Assembly (NCBI RefSeq): GCF_964033635.1
Contig: NZ_OZ035533.1
Coordinates: 2,914,001 to 2,978,000 of the forward strand
Length of the DNA: 64,000 bases
Reading direction: 5' to 3'
DNA from: Chitinophaga sp. MM2321
GTDB taxonomy: Bacteria; Bacteroidota; Bacteroidia; Chitinophagales; Chitinophagaceae
Position 1 is the first letter of the stretch. Each line of letters begins with the position of its first letter. Position numbers and translations under genes: made by a program. The notes beneath the pieces were generated by a model. It saw only the letters and a list, made by a program, of their open reading frames with translations, did no database searches and was not told the DNA's origin. Positions 52,763 through 61,530 of the stretch are shown piece by piece.

Positions 52763-53980
52763 TCAAGTTACGTCAATCCATTTAGTACCCCAAAAACTTT
52801 CCTGCGGACCTTTTTTCTTATGTACAGCTTCAGCAGGATTAGCAAGATCAATTTTTTTCAGGCCCAAACCTAAAAAATAGCTGAGAAGCTTGTGCCACAC
52901 GGGGCTTCCCTGCGCGACGAGGATATCCACGGCATTACTGGCATCATCCACCTGTTTTGCCAGGTCCAGGTAAGCCGTAATCGCCACGCCTCTATCATCT
53001 ATATTTCCCTTTGCTATATTAATTGAAAAGAGCACCTGGTCGGGCATTGTAAAACAGGTGATCTTCCTGAGTTCATCCATTGTATCCACCATCCAGTCAT
53101 GTAATTGCTTACGTTCATTATAACCATACTGCTTACCACCCACCTGGTGATTTCTGCTGGTAACATCTATCTTTATTATGTTTTCTGCCTGTGCAAAAAG
53201 GGTGGTAACATTGCTCGTTGTCGTTTTGAAATCACGCCGGAAGCCGCTATCTTCAAATATCTTTTTATCACGCACCTCTGTCGCTAAATAAACTTTAATG
53301 TTTTCCTTTAGTTCATTCAGCTGCGAGATAACCGCTATCAATTCCATTACCCTCGGCCAGAAAGCCCTTGTAACGGCCAGCAATTCGCGCACAAAAGCCA
53401 GATCGGCAGGTGGTGTCTTTCCAGGATAGGCTTCCCAATCTGTTCCTACAAAGCTCACATCATCCCAGCCTGTACCCACCTTGATATTTTTCTGCGTACC
53501 AATTACTTTTACAGCCGATTTTGTGAGCTTGTAATATTCAATGGAAACCTGTTCAGTAATATCCCCGGTAGTACAGCCCAGCAAAATAATATGCCCTGTC
53601 CAGTTCTTTGGCTTTGGTACATCCCGCGCCAGTTTCGCCAGTTTGTCCGGTGGTATCCCTCCCTGCTCCACGACCTTCTTCTCACCCCAGAAAGGATTAT
53701 CGTAATAACCATGACCTTCAAAGATGATATTCTCATCGATTCCGATCTCATGCAAAGTCCCCACACCTGAAGGATCATTTAAGGTTTGACCACCGGCATT
53801 GACAACCGGCACATCACGCAGCTTGTCCAGCAAATGTTTGTCTTCATTTTTCAACTTGATCTTCACCCGCTGAACAGGAGCCGGCATACTAATACCGTTG
53901 CGGCTTTCCATGTCGTTGGCCGTAGCTTTAGAAGCTATAGCAGCTGTTTTTTGTCCGGATGCGTGTTGTGAGGGTTGCAT
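52763..53980 (-). CDS. Putative eCIS effector with caspase-like (clan CD) protease core
   Basis: A 405-residue protein starting MQPSQHASGQKTAAIASKAT, with a short N-terminal motif RNGISMPAP (28-36) like those of two cargo neighbours. Residues 83-140 contain NIIFEGHGYYDN and WTGHIILLGCTTGD. The H90 of GHG and C136 of LGC are 46 residues apart. In clan CD peptidases such as the C80 toxin processing domains (TcdA, MARTX) and CHAT domains, a GHG-His and a strand-end Cys form the dyad with very similar spacing. The rest is helical (ELLAVTRAFWPRVMELIAVI). It has no signal peptide and is first in the minus-strand cargo group. Activity and target are inference; a self-processing or host-acting protease is possible. 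Confidence 0.65.
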   Translation of the reverse strand: MQPSQHASGQKTAAIASKATANDMESRNGISMPAPVQRVKIKLKNEDKHLLDKLRDVPVVNAGGQTLNDPSGVGTLHEIGIDENIIFEGHGYYDNPFWGEKKVVEQGGIPPDKLAKLARDVPKPKNWTGHIILLGCTTGDITEQVSIEYYKLTKSAVKVIGTQKNIKVGTGWDDVSFVGTDWEAYPGKTPPADLAFVRELLAVTRAFWPRVMELIAVISQLNELKENIKVYLATEVRDKKIFEDSGFRRDFKTTTSNVTTLFAQAENIIKIDVTSRNHQVGGKQYGYNERKQLHDWMVDTMDELRKITCFTMPDQVLFSINIAKGNIDDRGVAITAYLDLAKQVDDASNAVDILVAQGSPVWHKLLSYFLGLGLKKIDLANPAEAVHKKKGPQESFWGTKWIDVT

Positions 53981-54015
53981 AAGAAATAGGGGTGTTTACA
54001 GGTATTTTTCTGTGC

Positions 54016-55239
54016 TTAAGGATACAACAAATACTGCTTCCGCATCTGTTTATATTCACTTAATCCCGGTTCCCAGCTCTTACGGATTTCTACTTCACTC
54101 TTACCTGCTATGATCTGTTCTTTAAACAAAGTAGTTCCTGCCAGTTTGTTGATATCTCCCATTGCTTTGCTTTGCCTGGAATCAAAGAATTTTTCTTTGA
54201 ATGGATAAGCTTTATACATCTCCATCATCCATTGAATATTAATTTTTCCGGCTTTGCGGATACCGGCCGTGTTATAATTTCTCAGATCCAGTCCGTAGCA
54301 AACCTTGTTCTGATGCAAAGGCGCTTCCGACTTGCCCGGTATGCTTACGGGTGTAAAGGAGAATTTATAGAGACCTTTTAAATCAGGGTTGCCTAAAACA
54401 GTAAAAGGCATGTATGTGCCCCTGCCCTGGCTGATAATAGTACCTTCAAATAAACATAGCGACGGATAAAGTAAAACGGATTGCTGGGTATTCAGATTTG
54501 GAGAGACGTGTACCGGTAACGTATAATCCATATCATGGGAATAGTTTTTTACCGGGATAACTTTGATCGGGCATTTCGCTTTTCCGGGAAGCCATCCTTC
54601 TCCATTTATCATCTGCGCAAATTCACCGATTGTCATACCGTGGGTAATAGGGATGGGAAACTTGCCGATGCCTGATTTAAGCTTCATATCCAATATCGGC
54701 CCATCCACAAACCCATTCGGATCGGGGCGATCCAGAATGATTAACGTTTTTCCAAACTCTGTACAGGCTTCCATTACATCATAGAGCGTGTTGATATTTG
54801 TAAAGAAGCGGCAACCCACATCCTGGATGTCGAAGATCATGATGTCAATAGCATCCATATCTTTTTTGGAAGGCTTTCTTTTCTGACCATATAATGAGAT
54901 GATGGGTATGCCTGTTTCAGCGTCTATCTCGTCGACCACTTTGGCGCCGTTGCTGGCATTTGAGCGGAATCCGTGTTCAGGCCCGAAAATTATTTTAATA
55001 TCCACGCCCAGTGTACGCAAACTATCTACACTCAATTTATTGCCAATGATAGAAGTTTGGTTCACCAGCATCCCCACCCTTTTACCTTTTAAATAAGGCA
55101 GGTATGCCGCCACCTGGTCGGCACCGGTCAATATGGGTTTCTTGTGGAAACTGCGCTCTCCAACATGTTCCAGGTGCCCGAAGCTTACAGATGGCGTTGA
55201 AATAAATAATATAAACGTGATTGCAAATAGCAGTCTCAT
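54016..55239 (-). CDS. namZ: Exo-beta-N-acetylmuramidase, DUF1343/NamZ-like (GH171)
   Basis: A 407-residue exported protein with a signal peptide (about 1-20). The DUF1343 blocks are all seen: RVGMLVNQTSIIGNKLSVDS, IIFGPEHGFRSNASNGAKVV, MIFDIQDVGCRFFTNINTLY, LDRPDPNGFVDGPILDMKL and ITHGMTIGEFAQMINGEGWL. NamZ enzymes release N-acetylmuramic acid from the non-reducing end of muropeptides. Here it could recycle peptidoglycan or its fragments from prey. It lies 35 nt from the first cargo gene on the same strand, so part of the cargo operon or a chance neighbour; the next upstream VOC gene is 34 nt away. Confidence 0.85.
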   Translation of the reverse strand: MRLLFAITFILFISTPSVSFGHLEHVGERSFHKKPILTGADQVAAYLPYLKGKRVGMLVNQTSIIGNKLSVDSLRTLGVDIKIIFGPEHGFRSNASNGAKVVDEIDAETGIPIISLYGQKRKPSKKDMDAIDIMIFDIQDVGCRFFTNINTLYDVMEACTEFGKTLIILDRPDPNGFVDGPILDMKLKSGIGKFPIPITHGMTIGEFAQMINGEGWLPGKAKCPIKVIPVKNYSHDMDYTLPVHVSPNLNTQQSVLLYPSLCLFEGTIISQGRGTYMPFTVLGNPDLKGLYKFSFTPVSIPGKSEAPLHQNKVCYGLDLRNYNTAGIRKAGKINIQWMMEMYKAYPFKEKFFDSRQSKAMGDINKLAGTTLFKEQIIAGKSEVEIRKSWEPGLSEYKQMRKQYLLYP

Positions 55240-55273
55240 AGTACCTGTATGTTAGGTTGTAAATTAATATCTT

Positions 55274-55651
55274 TTACAAAGAAATGGTAATATAGTAACC
55301 ATCCATATCTCTCAAAGAAAATTCCTGTTGCCCTGAATTGGTATTTAAATGCGGCGGCGCTTCAACATGTACATTTAAACGCTTTGCATTTTCCCAGATT
55401 TTGTCCAGTTCACTCACCCGGAAATATAGAATAAGGCCGTTACCTGGTTGTACCCGTGTATCCGTCATTGTTGGATGATCGTGTTCCCCCCATTTATGCA
55501 AACATAAAATGACTGTATCATCTTCATCCGCCAAAATTTCAAATGTATCGCCGCCATGTTTACTTATACAGTTTAACAGCTGCCGATACCATTCACTGCT
55601 TTTTTTAACATCTTTTACGCCAATAATTACTTCTGTCCTTAGCATAGTCAT
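55274..55651 (-). CDS. VOC/glyoxalase-like protein
   Basis: A 125-residue VOC-fold protein. It opens MTMLRTEVIIGVKDVKKSSE with WYRQLLNCISKHGGDTFEI, and later has DTRVQPGNGLILYFRVSELD and SGQQEFSLRDMDGYYITISL, the usual C-terminal strand that holds a metal-side Glu in catalytic members (E in QEFSLRD). It shares the strand with the NamZ gene and is 34 nt upstream of it, so it may be co-transcribed. No substrate is known. Confidence 0.8.
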   Translation of the reverse strand: MTMLRTEVIIGVKDVKKSSEWYRQLLNCISKHGGDTFEILADEDDTVILCLHKWGEHDHPTMTDTRVQPGNGLILYFRVSELDKIWENAKRLNVHVEAPPHLNTNSGQQEFSLRDMDGYYITISL

Positions 55652-55708
55652 TTTTTTTAATCCCGGTCGTGTGTCTTTTTAACATCATTAAGTTACTATA
55701 AATTCAAT

Positions 55709-55723
55709 AAATGCGTAGCATTT
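55709..55723. repeat. Possible solo copy of the gc-gta-gc hairpin
   Basis: aaatgc (55709-55714), loop gta, gcattt (55718-55723) forms a 6-bp hairpin with the same gc-gta-gc core as the array at 1702-1871. A second palindromic centre (gccggc, about 55750) follows 34 nt later with a gaagatc linker, which resembles the array's reverse-strand linkers. It lies between divergent genes. A -7-like TATATTTG at 55782-55789 may drive the reductase gene at 55828. The tie to the array is tentative. Confidence 0.35.
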
Positions 55724-55827
55724 CAAAACCGGCGATGAAGATCAACGGCCGGCGCTGCTACGAGTACGGTATGATTTATATTATATTTGACAGCAGAAAT
55801 GGCGGCTGTATTTTTAAATGACAACAA

Positions 55828-56676
55828 GTGAAAAGAATCCTATTAGCCGGAGCTACCGGCTACCTCGGCAATTTTATACTTCAGGAGCTGGTAAAGCAAG
55901 GCTATGCCACCACAGTGCTGGTGAGAAACAAGGCCGCACTTAAAGTGATTGATCCCGCCGCGATTACCGTTAAAGAAGCCGCAATAACAGCCCCGGCATC
56001 CATCCGCGGTTGCTGCAATAATATAGATGTAGTCATTTCTTCCGTAGGCATTACCCGGCAAAAGGATCACCTTACCTATATGGATGTAGACTACCAGGCA
56101 AACCTCAACCTGTTGCAGGAAGCGCAGCAAAGCGGAGTGAAAAAGTTTATTTATGTGGCTGTTTTGCATGGACCGGAACTCCGCGACTTAAAAATCTGTG
56201 CTGCCAAAGAAAGGTTTGTTGAGGCGCTGAAAAAATCAGGATTGGATTATTGTATTATCCGCCCTACCGGCTTTTTCTCAGACATGACGGCATACCTGGA
56301 CATGGCTAAAAAAGGGACTGTATACTTATTCGGGAAAGGTACTGCAAAAATGAATCCTATCCATGGCGCAGACCTGGCGAATGTATGCGTTGCCGCGATC
56401 CAGGAGCCGGCATTGGAAATTGAAGCAGGCGGACGGGAGATTCTAACCCAACATGAAATAGCGCATATTGCGTTTACTGTATTGCATAAGAAAGTAAAAA
56501 TCGCGTATATCCCGCATTGGATAAGACGTTTGATCCTTTCCCTGTTAAGATTGTTTACCAGCAGCAAAACCTATGGCCCTGTTGAATTTGCCCTGACGGT
56601 GATCTCCATGGATATGATAGCGCCCCCATTTGGACAACATACCCTAAAAGAATATTTCAGTCAGCAACAACCCTGA
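55828..56676 (+). CDS. NmrA-like NAD(P)-dependent reductase, SDR fold
   Basis: A 282-residue atypical short-chain dehydrogenase with a GTG start at 55828. The Rossmann motif is ILLAGATGYLGNFILQELVK (GATGYLG), followed by VISSVGITRQKDHLTYMDVD and LDYCIIRPTGFFSDMTAYLD. The last part contains a hydrophobic helix (LILSLLRLFTSS) that could touch the membrane. The pattern resembles NmrA or complex I assembly-type NDUFA9 relatives that bind NADPH. No classical YxxxK active-site pair is clear. A function in redox sensing or ubiquinone-type metabolism is possible but unproven. It has its own promoter region. Confidence 0.8.
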   Translation: MKRILLAGATGYLGNFILQELVKQGYATTVLVRNKAALKVIDPAAITVKEAAITAPASIRGCCNNIDVVISSVGITRQKDHLTYMDVDYQANLNLLQEAQQSGVKKFIYVAVLHGPELRDLKICAAKERFVEALKKSGLDYCIIRPTGFFSDMTAYLDMAKKGTVYLFGKGTAKMNPIHGADLANVCVAAIQEPALEIEAGGREILTQHEIAHIAFTVLHKKVKIAYIPHWIRRLILSLLRLFTSSKTYGPVEFALTVISMDMIAPPFGQHTLKEYFSQQQP

Positions 56677-56961
56677 ACAACTGCGATAGCATAGCAGTAA
56701 TTTCTAAAAAATATCTTTTTTTTACAGCCCGTCAGATAGTAGTAACTTAGTAGAAATCTGTCAATCAAAACCCCTGTAACTATTATACATCAGCCAGTGG
56801 GGATGCAACAAACGCGATCCATCCACCTTCATCATCTCACCAAACTATTTCAACAATTATCACGGTTATAAAACCGGATTAACGTTTTTCAAGTGGTGTA
56901 TCGGAATTTGTGCTGTATTCAAACAGTCTACATTTTTTTCTGATAATAAAACAAACACACA

Positions 56962-57747
56962 ATGAAGAGCATTCAATCAAAAACTGTCTTATTTATTACC
57001 GGTTGCTTCGTACACAACAGTAGCTGGGATCCCTGGAAGGTGTATTTTGAAAACAAAGGGTATACCGTTTTTGCGCCAGCATGGCCGTTTAAAGATGCCC
57101 CTGCACAGGTATTACGCAGCAGGCAACCGGATGCAGCTATAGCGTCTATACGTCTCGCGCAGCTAACAGCTTATTTTGAAGACTTCATTAAAGATCTACC
57201 TGAAAAACCTATACTCATTGGGCATTCCATGGGGGGATTATTAACGCAGCTGCTGTTGCAGCGCAACCTTGCTGCTGCCGGTGTTGCCATTCATTCTGTA
57301 CCGCCACTGGGTATCATCCCGCTCAGTTTCTCTTTCTTCAAAGCTACCTGGGGACCACTGGGCCTGTTCACAGATGCTAAAAAATCTTTCCTGATGTCGT
57401 TTGAACAGTGGCAATACGCCTTTACTAACGGTATGCCGCTGGATGAACAACGCAAAGCCTATGAGCTGTTTACGATACCGGAATCCAAACTCATCTCCAG
57501 GGATGGCCTGACGAGTGCCGCAAAAGTTGACTTCAAAAAACCACATGCTCCTTTACTCCTGCTGGCTGGCGATACCGATCATATCATGCCGGCAGCTGTC
57601 AATTATGCAAATTTCAAAAAGTATTCACAGCAAAATGGGTCTGTAACTACCTATAAAGTATTTGCCGGCCGCAATCATTTTGTAACCGGACAACGAACAT
57701 GGCCGGAAGATGCAGCCTATATTGCTGATTGGATTGATCAAAACTGA
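56962..57747 (+). CDS. Alpha/beta hydrolase
   Basis: A 261-residue alpha/beta hydrolase. The start is LFITGCFVHNSSWDPWKVYF, in place of the HG oxyanion motif, with the nucleophile elbow PILIGHSMGGLLTQ (Ser), acid LLLLAGDTDHIMPAA (Asp) and final His in FAGRNHFVTG. The lid region is between (SFSFFKATWGPLGLFTDAKK). Compact size and motifs suit a serine esterase, lactonase or haloalkane-like hydrolase. No signal peptide is seen, so it acts in the cytosol. It converges on the phosphoesterase gene with a 13-nt gap. Confidence 0.85.
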   Translation: MKSIQSKTVLFITGCFVHNSSWDPWKVYFENKGYTVFAPAWPFKDAPAQVLRSRQPDAAIASIRLAQLTAYFEDFIKDLPEKPILIGHSMGGLLTQLLLQRNLAAAGVAIHSVPPLGIIPLSFSFFKATWGPLGLFTDAKKSFLMSFEQWQYAFTNGMPLDEQRKAYELFTIPESKLISRDGLTSAAKVDFKKPHAPLLLLAGDTDHIMPAAVNYANFKKYSQQNGSVTTYKVFAGRNHFVTGQRTWPEDAAYIADWIDQN

Positions 57748-57760
57748 CCGGACACGGTTG

Positions 57761-59620
57761 TTATTTATACTGGATACAAGCCAGTTTTCCGTCCATGGTA
57801 CTGATGAATACCTGGTTATTGTCTGCCGGTAATACGGCGTTCACCAGGCAATTGGACAACTTAAATTTCCATAACAGCGTATAGTCATTCCGGTTAACCG
57901 CATATACCACACCTGCATGCGTAGGTACGAATATCACATTTCCCTGTTCTACCGGTGATGCAGGATTCAGTTCATAACCCATTTCAATGGCGGAACGCCA
58001 CATCAGCTGAAGGCTGTCAGCAGTAGCGGATACGCCGTATAGCTGGCCATCCATGGTTTTTATAAAGAGCTGGCTGCTATCGGCCGACTGTCCCAGTGAT
58101 TCCCGCATCCGCACATCCGGTATTGATTTACGCCAGATCACGGCGCCGGTGGCGCTGTTAAAAGCCGTCATATACCTGTCTGGCGCCACAATAAACACCC
58201 TGTTATGCGCCGCTACCGGCAAACACGCAGCCGGTGAAAACATCCTGTTGGTGGTGCCGTTATTCCATTTCCATTTCAAAGTACCTGTAGCAGCATCCAG
58301 CGCATAAAAATCATTGCCCCAGCTACCGAAATAAATATTCCCCTGGTAATAGAGTGGTTTGTCTTCCACAAATCCATTTACACCAGCGAAGTCCCATAAC
58401 AGTTTACCGGTATTGATCGATATTGCCCTGAAATGCCCGTCAGAAGCGCCTATATAGGCGATACCGTTAGTGACCCGCGCACTTGCCACCACCGGCTTCT
58501 CCGTGGCAAAACGCCAAAGCTGTTTTCCGTTAGCGGCATTGAGACAGTAAATAAAATGATCTGAAGATGCCACGATCACTTTCTGTTCATAGACCGCTGG
58601 CGTGGCGTATATTTTACCACCGCTGCGGAAAGTCCATTTCTTTTTCCCGCTCCCTTTTTGCAATGCATATACTTCACCGGCGGTATTGGTAGAGATGATC
58701 AGATCTTTATAGATGGCCATACCGGAGCCGATATCATTGTTATCCTGGTATTGCCATTTTATTTTTACGCCCGGAAAAGAATCATTCATGGCATAGGAAG
58801 GCCGGGGGAATGGGATGCTGTCATACTTTGCCGCATGGCTTTGCAAGGGTATTTCCGCCCATTGCCTGTTCTTCCCCACCACAGGTGTTCTTTCTTCAAA
58901 AACGGCTTTCCTGCCTGCTATGGTAATAATGTTATAACCGCCTATGCTGTCCTTTGCACGAAGGTTCGAGCGCCCCATAATGCCCGGAATATTTTCAAAA
59001 TTAAAAGTATGATTGGCATGTCCGTGGCCACAGAGGATCAACTGGATGTTATGCTGTTTCAGGCGGTCGATGGCTTCATACCAGTTGTTCAGATCCGCGT
59101 TCTGCGGATAATGATTGATATAAATGACCGGTGTAATGGTATCTTTTTCTTTCAGTATGCCGTCCAGCCATACAATATTCTCACGCGGCACCTGTCCCGG
59201 ACCCATGCGCATATTAGGCCCACAGTTGGTTCCGATAAACCGGAAACCACCGTACTTAAAAGAAAAAGTTTCGCTGCCGAATACTTTGCGGAAAGTATTG
59301 CCGCCGCTTTCAGACCATTTGGTATCATGATTTCCCGGGATAATATGCCAGGGCTTATGCAGGCTGTCGAGTACTGTTTTCGCCAGTTGCAGCTCTGCAT
59401 CTGTGCCAAACTCTGTAATATCTCCTGAAATAACCACAAAAGCCAGGTCAGGATTACTGTTAATATCCGCAACTGTGCGTTGCAGGTCTTCCAGCGCATT
59501 ATTGCTACCCACGTGAATATCAGTTACCAACGCAAATTTAAACGCTGTTTGTGCCTTTGCTGCCGGTAATATGCCTGCCAGCATGATTATCCAAACAAAC
59601 AACCTGAAACAAAATTTCAT
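57761..59620 (-). CDS. Exported metallophosphoesterase fused to PQQ-type beta-propeller
   Basis: A 619-residue protein with a signal peptide ending near AKAQ. The first half is a calcineurin-like phosphoesterase: ALVTDIHVG (metal Asp, His), VVISGDITEFG, WHIIPGNHDTKW and LILCGHGHANHTF hold the full set of metal ligands. The second half (about 285-619) is a PQQ-like repeat propeller: QKGSGKKKWTFRSGGKIYAT, LNAANGKQLWRFATEKPVVA, INTGKLLWDFAGVNG and so on, ending in FISTMDGKLACIQYK. Such propellers bind PQQ in dehydrogenases but may serve as scaffolds when the enzyme part is different. Substrate unknown; a secreted phosphodiesterase with a binding propeller is likely. Confidence 0.88.
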   Translation of the reverse strand: MKFCFRLFVWIIMLAGILPAAKAQTAFKFALVTDIHVGSNNALEDLQRTVADINSNPDLAFVVISGDITEFGTDAELQLAKTVLDSLHKPWHIIPGNHDTKWSESGGNTFRKVFGSETFSFKYGGFRFIGTNCGPNMRMGPGQVPRENIVWLDGILKEKDTITPVIYINHYPQNADLNNWYEAIDRLKQHNIQLILCGHGHANHTFNFENIPGIMGRSNLRAKDSIGGYNIITIAGRKAVFEERTPVVGKNRQWAEIPLQSHAAKYDSIPFPRPSYAMNDSFPGVKIKWQYQDNNDIGSGMAIYKDLIISTNTAGEVYALQKGSGKKKWTFRSGGKIYATPAVYEQKVIVASSDHFIYCLNAANGKQLWRFATEKPVVASARVTNGIAYIGASDGHFRAISINTGKLLWDFAGVNGFVEDKPLYYQGNIYFGSWGNDFYALDAATGTLKWKWNNGTTNRMFSPAACLPVAAHNRVFIVAPDRYMTAFNSATGAVIWRKSIPDVRMRESLGQSADSSQLFIKTMDGQLYGVSATADSLQLMWRSAIEMGYELNPASPVEQGNVIFVPTHAGVVYAVNRNDYTLLWKFKLSNCLVNAVLPADNNQVFISTMDGKLACIQYK

Positions 59621-59701
59621 CCTTTGATTTTTAATTATTTCTGGCTAAAATATAAATATTGAACAAGATAACATAAGAATCTGCACATAGCCCTGAAATA
59701 T

Positions 59702-59729
59702 AAAAGGGTACCCGTTCAGGTACCCTTTT
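59702..59729 (-). terminator. Intrinsic terminator
   Basis: aaaagggtacc (59702-59712) pairs with ggtaccctttt (59719-59729) across a 6-nt loop. Read on the minus strand it ends the GDPD gene transcript before the phosphoesterase gene begins. Confidence 0.7.
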
Positions 59730-59802
59730 GTTTGAAATTTATTTTATCTCCCTGACATCATTTCCTGGTATCAGAAAATGCAGCAGGAGATAGCAGTCAA
59801 CT

Positions 59803-60591
59803 TTACAGTGTTGCTTTCAGTTCGCTGAATAAAAGTTCAGGTTCATTGGTTGTAATGAAATCAACCTTTTGCTGGATAAATTTTTGCATGATATCCTCCG
59901 TGTTGACGGTCCATACATTCACAGAAAGACCCAGTTTCTTTGCTTCTTCAATCCAGCCTGGGTTTTTAACGTATACGTTATAGTGATAGTCAATACCATT
60001 AAACCCGGCAGCTTTGGCTTCAGCGGGGGTCAGGTCACCGGTCAGATAAGCCACCTCATTTTTGGGGGCCAGTTTAGCCAGGAGCTTTCCTCCTTCGAGA
60101 TCAAAGGTGATATAATCTACCTGCTTCCTTGCCTTAGCCTTTTTTACAATGGCCACGGTCATTTCTACCAGTTTCTTTGTTCTTTCTTTGCCGCCTGTGG
60201 AAGTTTTAATTTCACAAACCAAACGGGTTTTCTTATGCTTCATCCCTTCCTTCAGGTATTCTTCCAGTGTAGGAATAGATTCACCATTTGAATGTTTTTT
60301 AGCGAGCAGCTCCTGGTAAGTAGAAGTGGCAATTGTAAGACCATAATACTCATTATCATGATTCACGACTATTATATCATCTTTGGTAATATGAATATCG
60401 AACTCGGAACCATAACAGCCTATTTCTCCGGCATGCCTGAGTGATGCCAGGGAATTTTCCGGTAAATGCTGCGCTTTCCACGCACCCCTATGGGCAATAA
60501 CTTTTGTTGTAAAATTCTTTTGCGCCATTATAACATTCGAACAAATAAACAGCATGGCAAAGAGCGCCAGACTTTTCAACTGCAACTTCAT
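59803..60591 (-). CDS. Exported glycerophosphodiester phosphodiesterase
   Basis: A 262-residue GDPD enzyme with a signal peptide ending near IMAQ. The TIM-barrel catalytic residues are visible: IAHRGAWKAQHLPENSLASL (H and Glu pair), GSEFDIHITKDDIIVVNHDN (Glu, Asp, then catalytic His), and ENEL-like VCEIKTS (Glu). Members hydrolyse glycerophosphodiesters to glycerol-3-phosphate and an alcohol in the periplasm, allowing phospholipid headgroup use. It has no clear operon partner; its transcript ends at the hairpin at 59702. Length is normal. Confidence 0.9.
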   Translation of the reverse strand: MKLQLKSLALFAMLFICSNVIMAQKNFTTKVIAHRGAWKAQHLPENSLASLRHAGEIGCYGSEFDIHITKDDIIVVNHDNEYYGLTIATSTYQELLAKKHSNGESIPTLEEYLKEGMKHKKTRLVCEIKTSTGGKERTKKLVEMTVAIVKKAKARKQVDYITFDLEGGKLLAKLAPKNEVAYLTGDLTPAEAKAAGFNGIDYHYNVYVKNPGWIEEAKKLGLSVNVWTVNTEDIMQKFIQQKVDFITTNEPELLFSELKATL

Positions 60592-60717
60592 ATTTTATCA
60601 GTTTAATAAATAATAGCTGTAATAATAGTAACGTTTTTCCACTTTACATACACCAAACTACCTTGTACGGATATATACAGGGATGGATGGAAAGTGACTA
60701 CCATTGCGCTATTTTTT

Positions 60718-61530
60718 TTAATGCCTATCCAGGTCCATTATTTCTATTTTCCTGAAATCAACTTCCTGGCCTTCACTCTGCAAGGCAATAAAACCTGCTG
60801 AAAGCAATTTACCATCTACCTTAATGGCCGGATCATAGTTATTTACCACCCCACCACCAATCTGTGGTTTGGAATATTGCAATACGGTATCTCCGTTAAT
60901 AATATGCGTAACCAGCGAATCACCCAGCACAATCAATTCTCCCCGTACCCATTGCTCTCCATCATAAGTTTTAGAAGATGATTCAAGACAATGATCCGGT
61001 TCCAGTCTTCCTTTGTACACCACATTTGTACCCGGTGAGCACATGTTACCGGTAGGCCGCGGCTTGCCATCGCCTAAGCCGGCTAACAGCTGCATTTCCA
61101 CGGAAATAGGCCAATCCTGCTCCTTCGGCATGGTGCGCGGGTCCTGGGAGTGAAACATCACGCCGCTGTTGAGAAAGGTATATTCCGGCGCGGTAGGACA
61201 CCACTTGCCTACAAACCGGTATTCGAACTTCAGATGATAATGCGAAAATGGCTGCTTATAATATAAGTGTCCGTACTGGTTGTTAAAATCTCCATACTGA
61301 TCATAACGCACTTTAATGATACTGTCCTCCACCCGGAAAGTATTGCCAAAATTCTCCCCTACTTCATGATGATGTATTTTAACGATCCAATCATTAATAT
61401 CTGTACCATTAAAAAGAGAAACCCATGTTGGTTGCTTATCATGTTGGGATGCATTGGAACAGGATGTATAGCTGGCAGATATCAGGATCAGTCCGATCAT
61501 CAGCTTCCGGGAAAAATAACTTTTTATCAT
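60718..61530 (-). CDS. Lipoprotein 3-keto-glycoside hydrolase, DUF1080
   Basis: A 270-residue DUF1080 (3-keto-disaccharide hydrolase) protein with a lipobox (SASYTSCSN, Cys24). Typical blocks are PTWVSLFNGTDINDWIVKIH, FEYRFVGKWCPTAPEYTFLN, SGVMFHSQD and YDGEQWVRGELIVLGDSLVT, ending DFRKIEIMDL. Family members cleave glycosidic bonds of 3-keto sugars, after an oxidoreductase has oxidised C3. Gfo/Idh oxidoreductases and ThuA/GSDH genes elsewhere in the window could supply such substrates. It is probably surface or periplasmic. The opposite-strand GSDH gene starts 410 nt away. Confidence 0.88.
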   Translation of the reverse strand: MIKSYFSRKLMIGLILISASYTSCSNASQHDKQPTWVSLFNGTDINDWIVKIHHHEVGENFGNTFRVEDSIIKVRYDQYGDFNNQYGHLYYKQPFSHYHLKFEYRFVGKWCPTAPEYTFLNSGVMFHSQDPRTMPKEQDWPISVEMQLLAGLGDGKPRPTGNMCSPGTNVVYKGRLEPDHCLESSSKTYDGEQWVRGELIVLGDSLVTHIINGDTVLQYSKPQIGGGVVNNYDPAIKVDGKLLSAGFIALQSEGQEVDFRKIEIMDLDRH

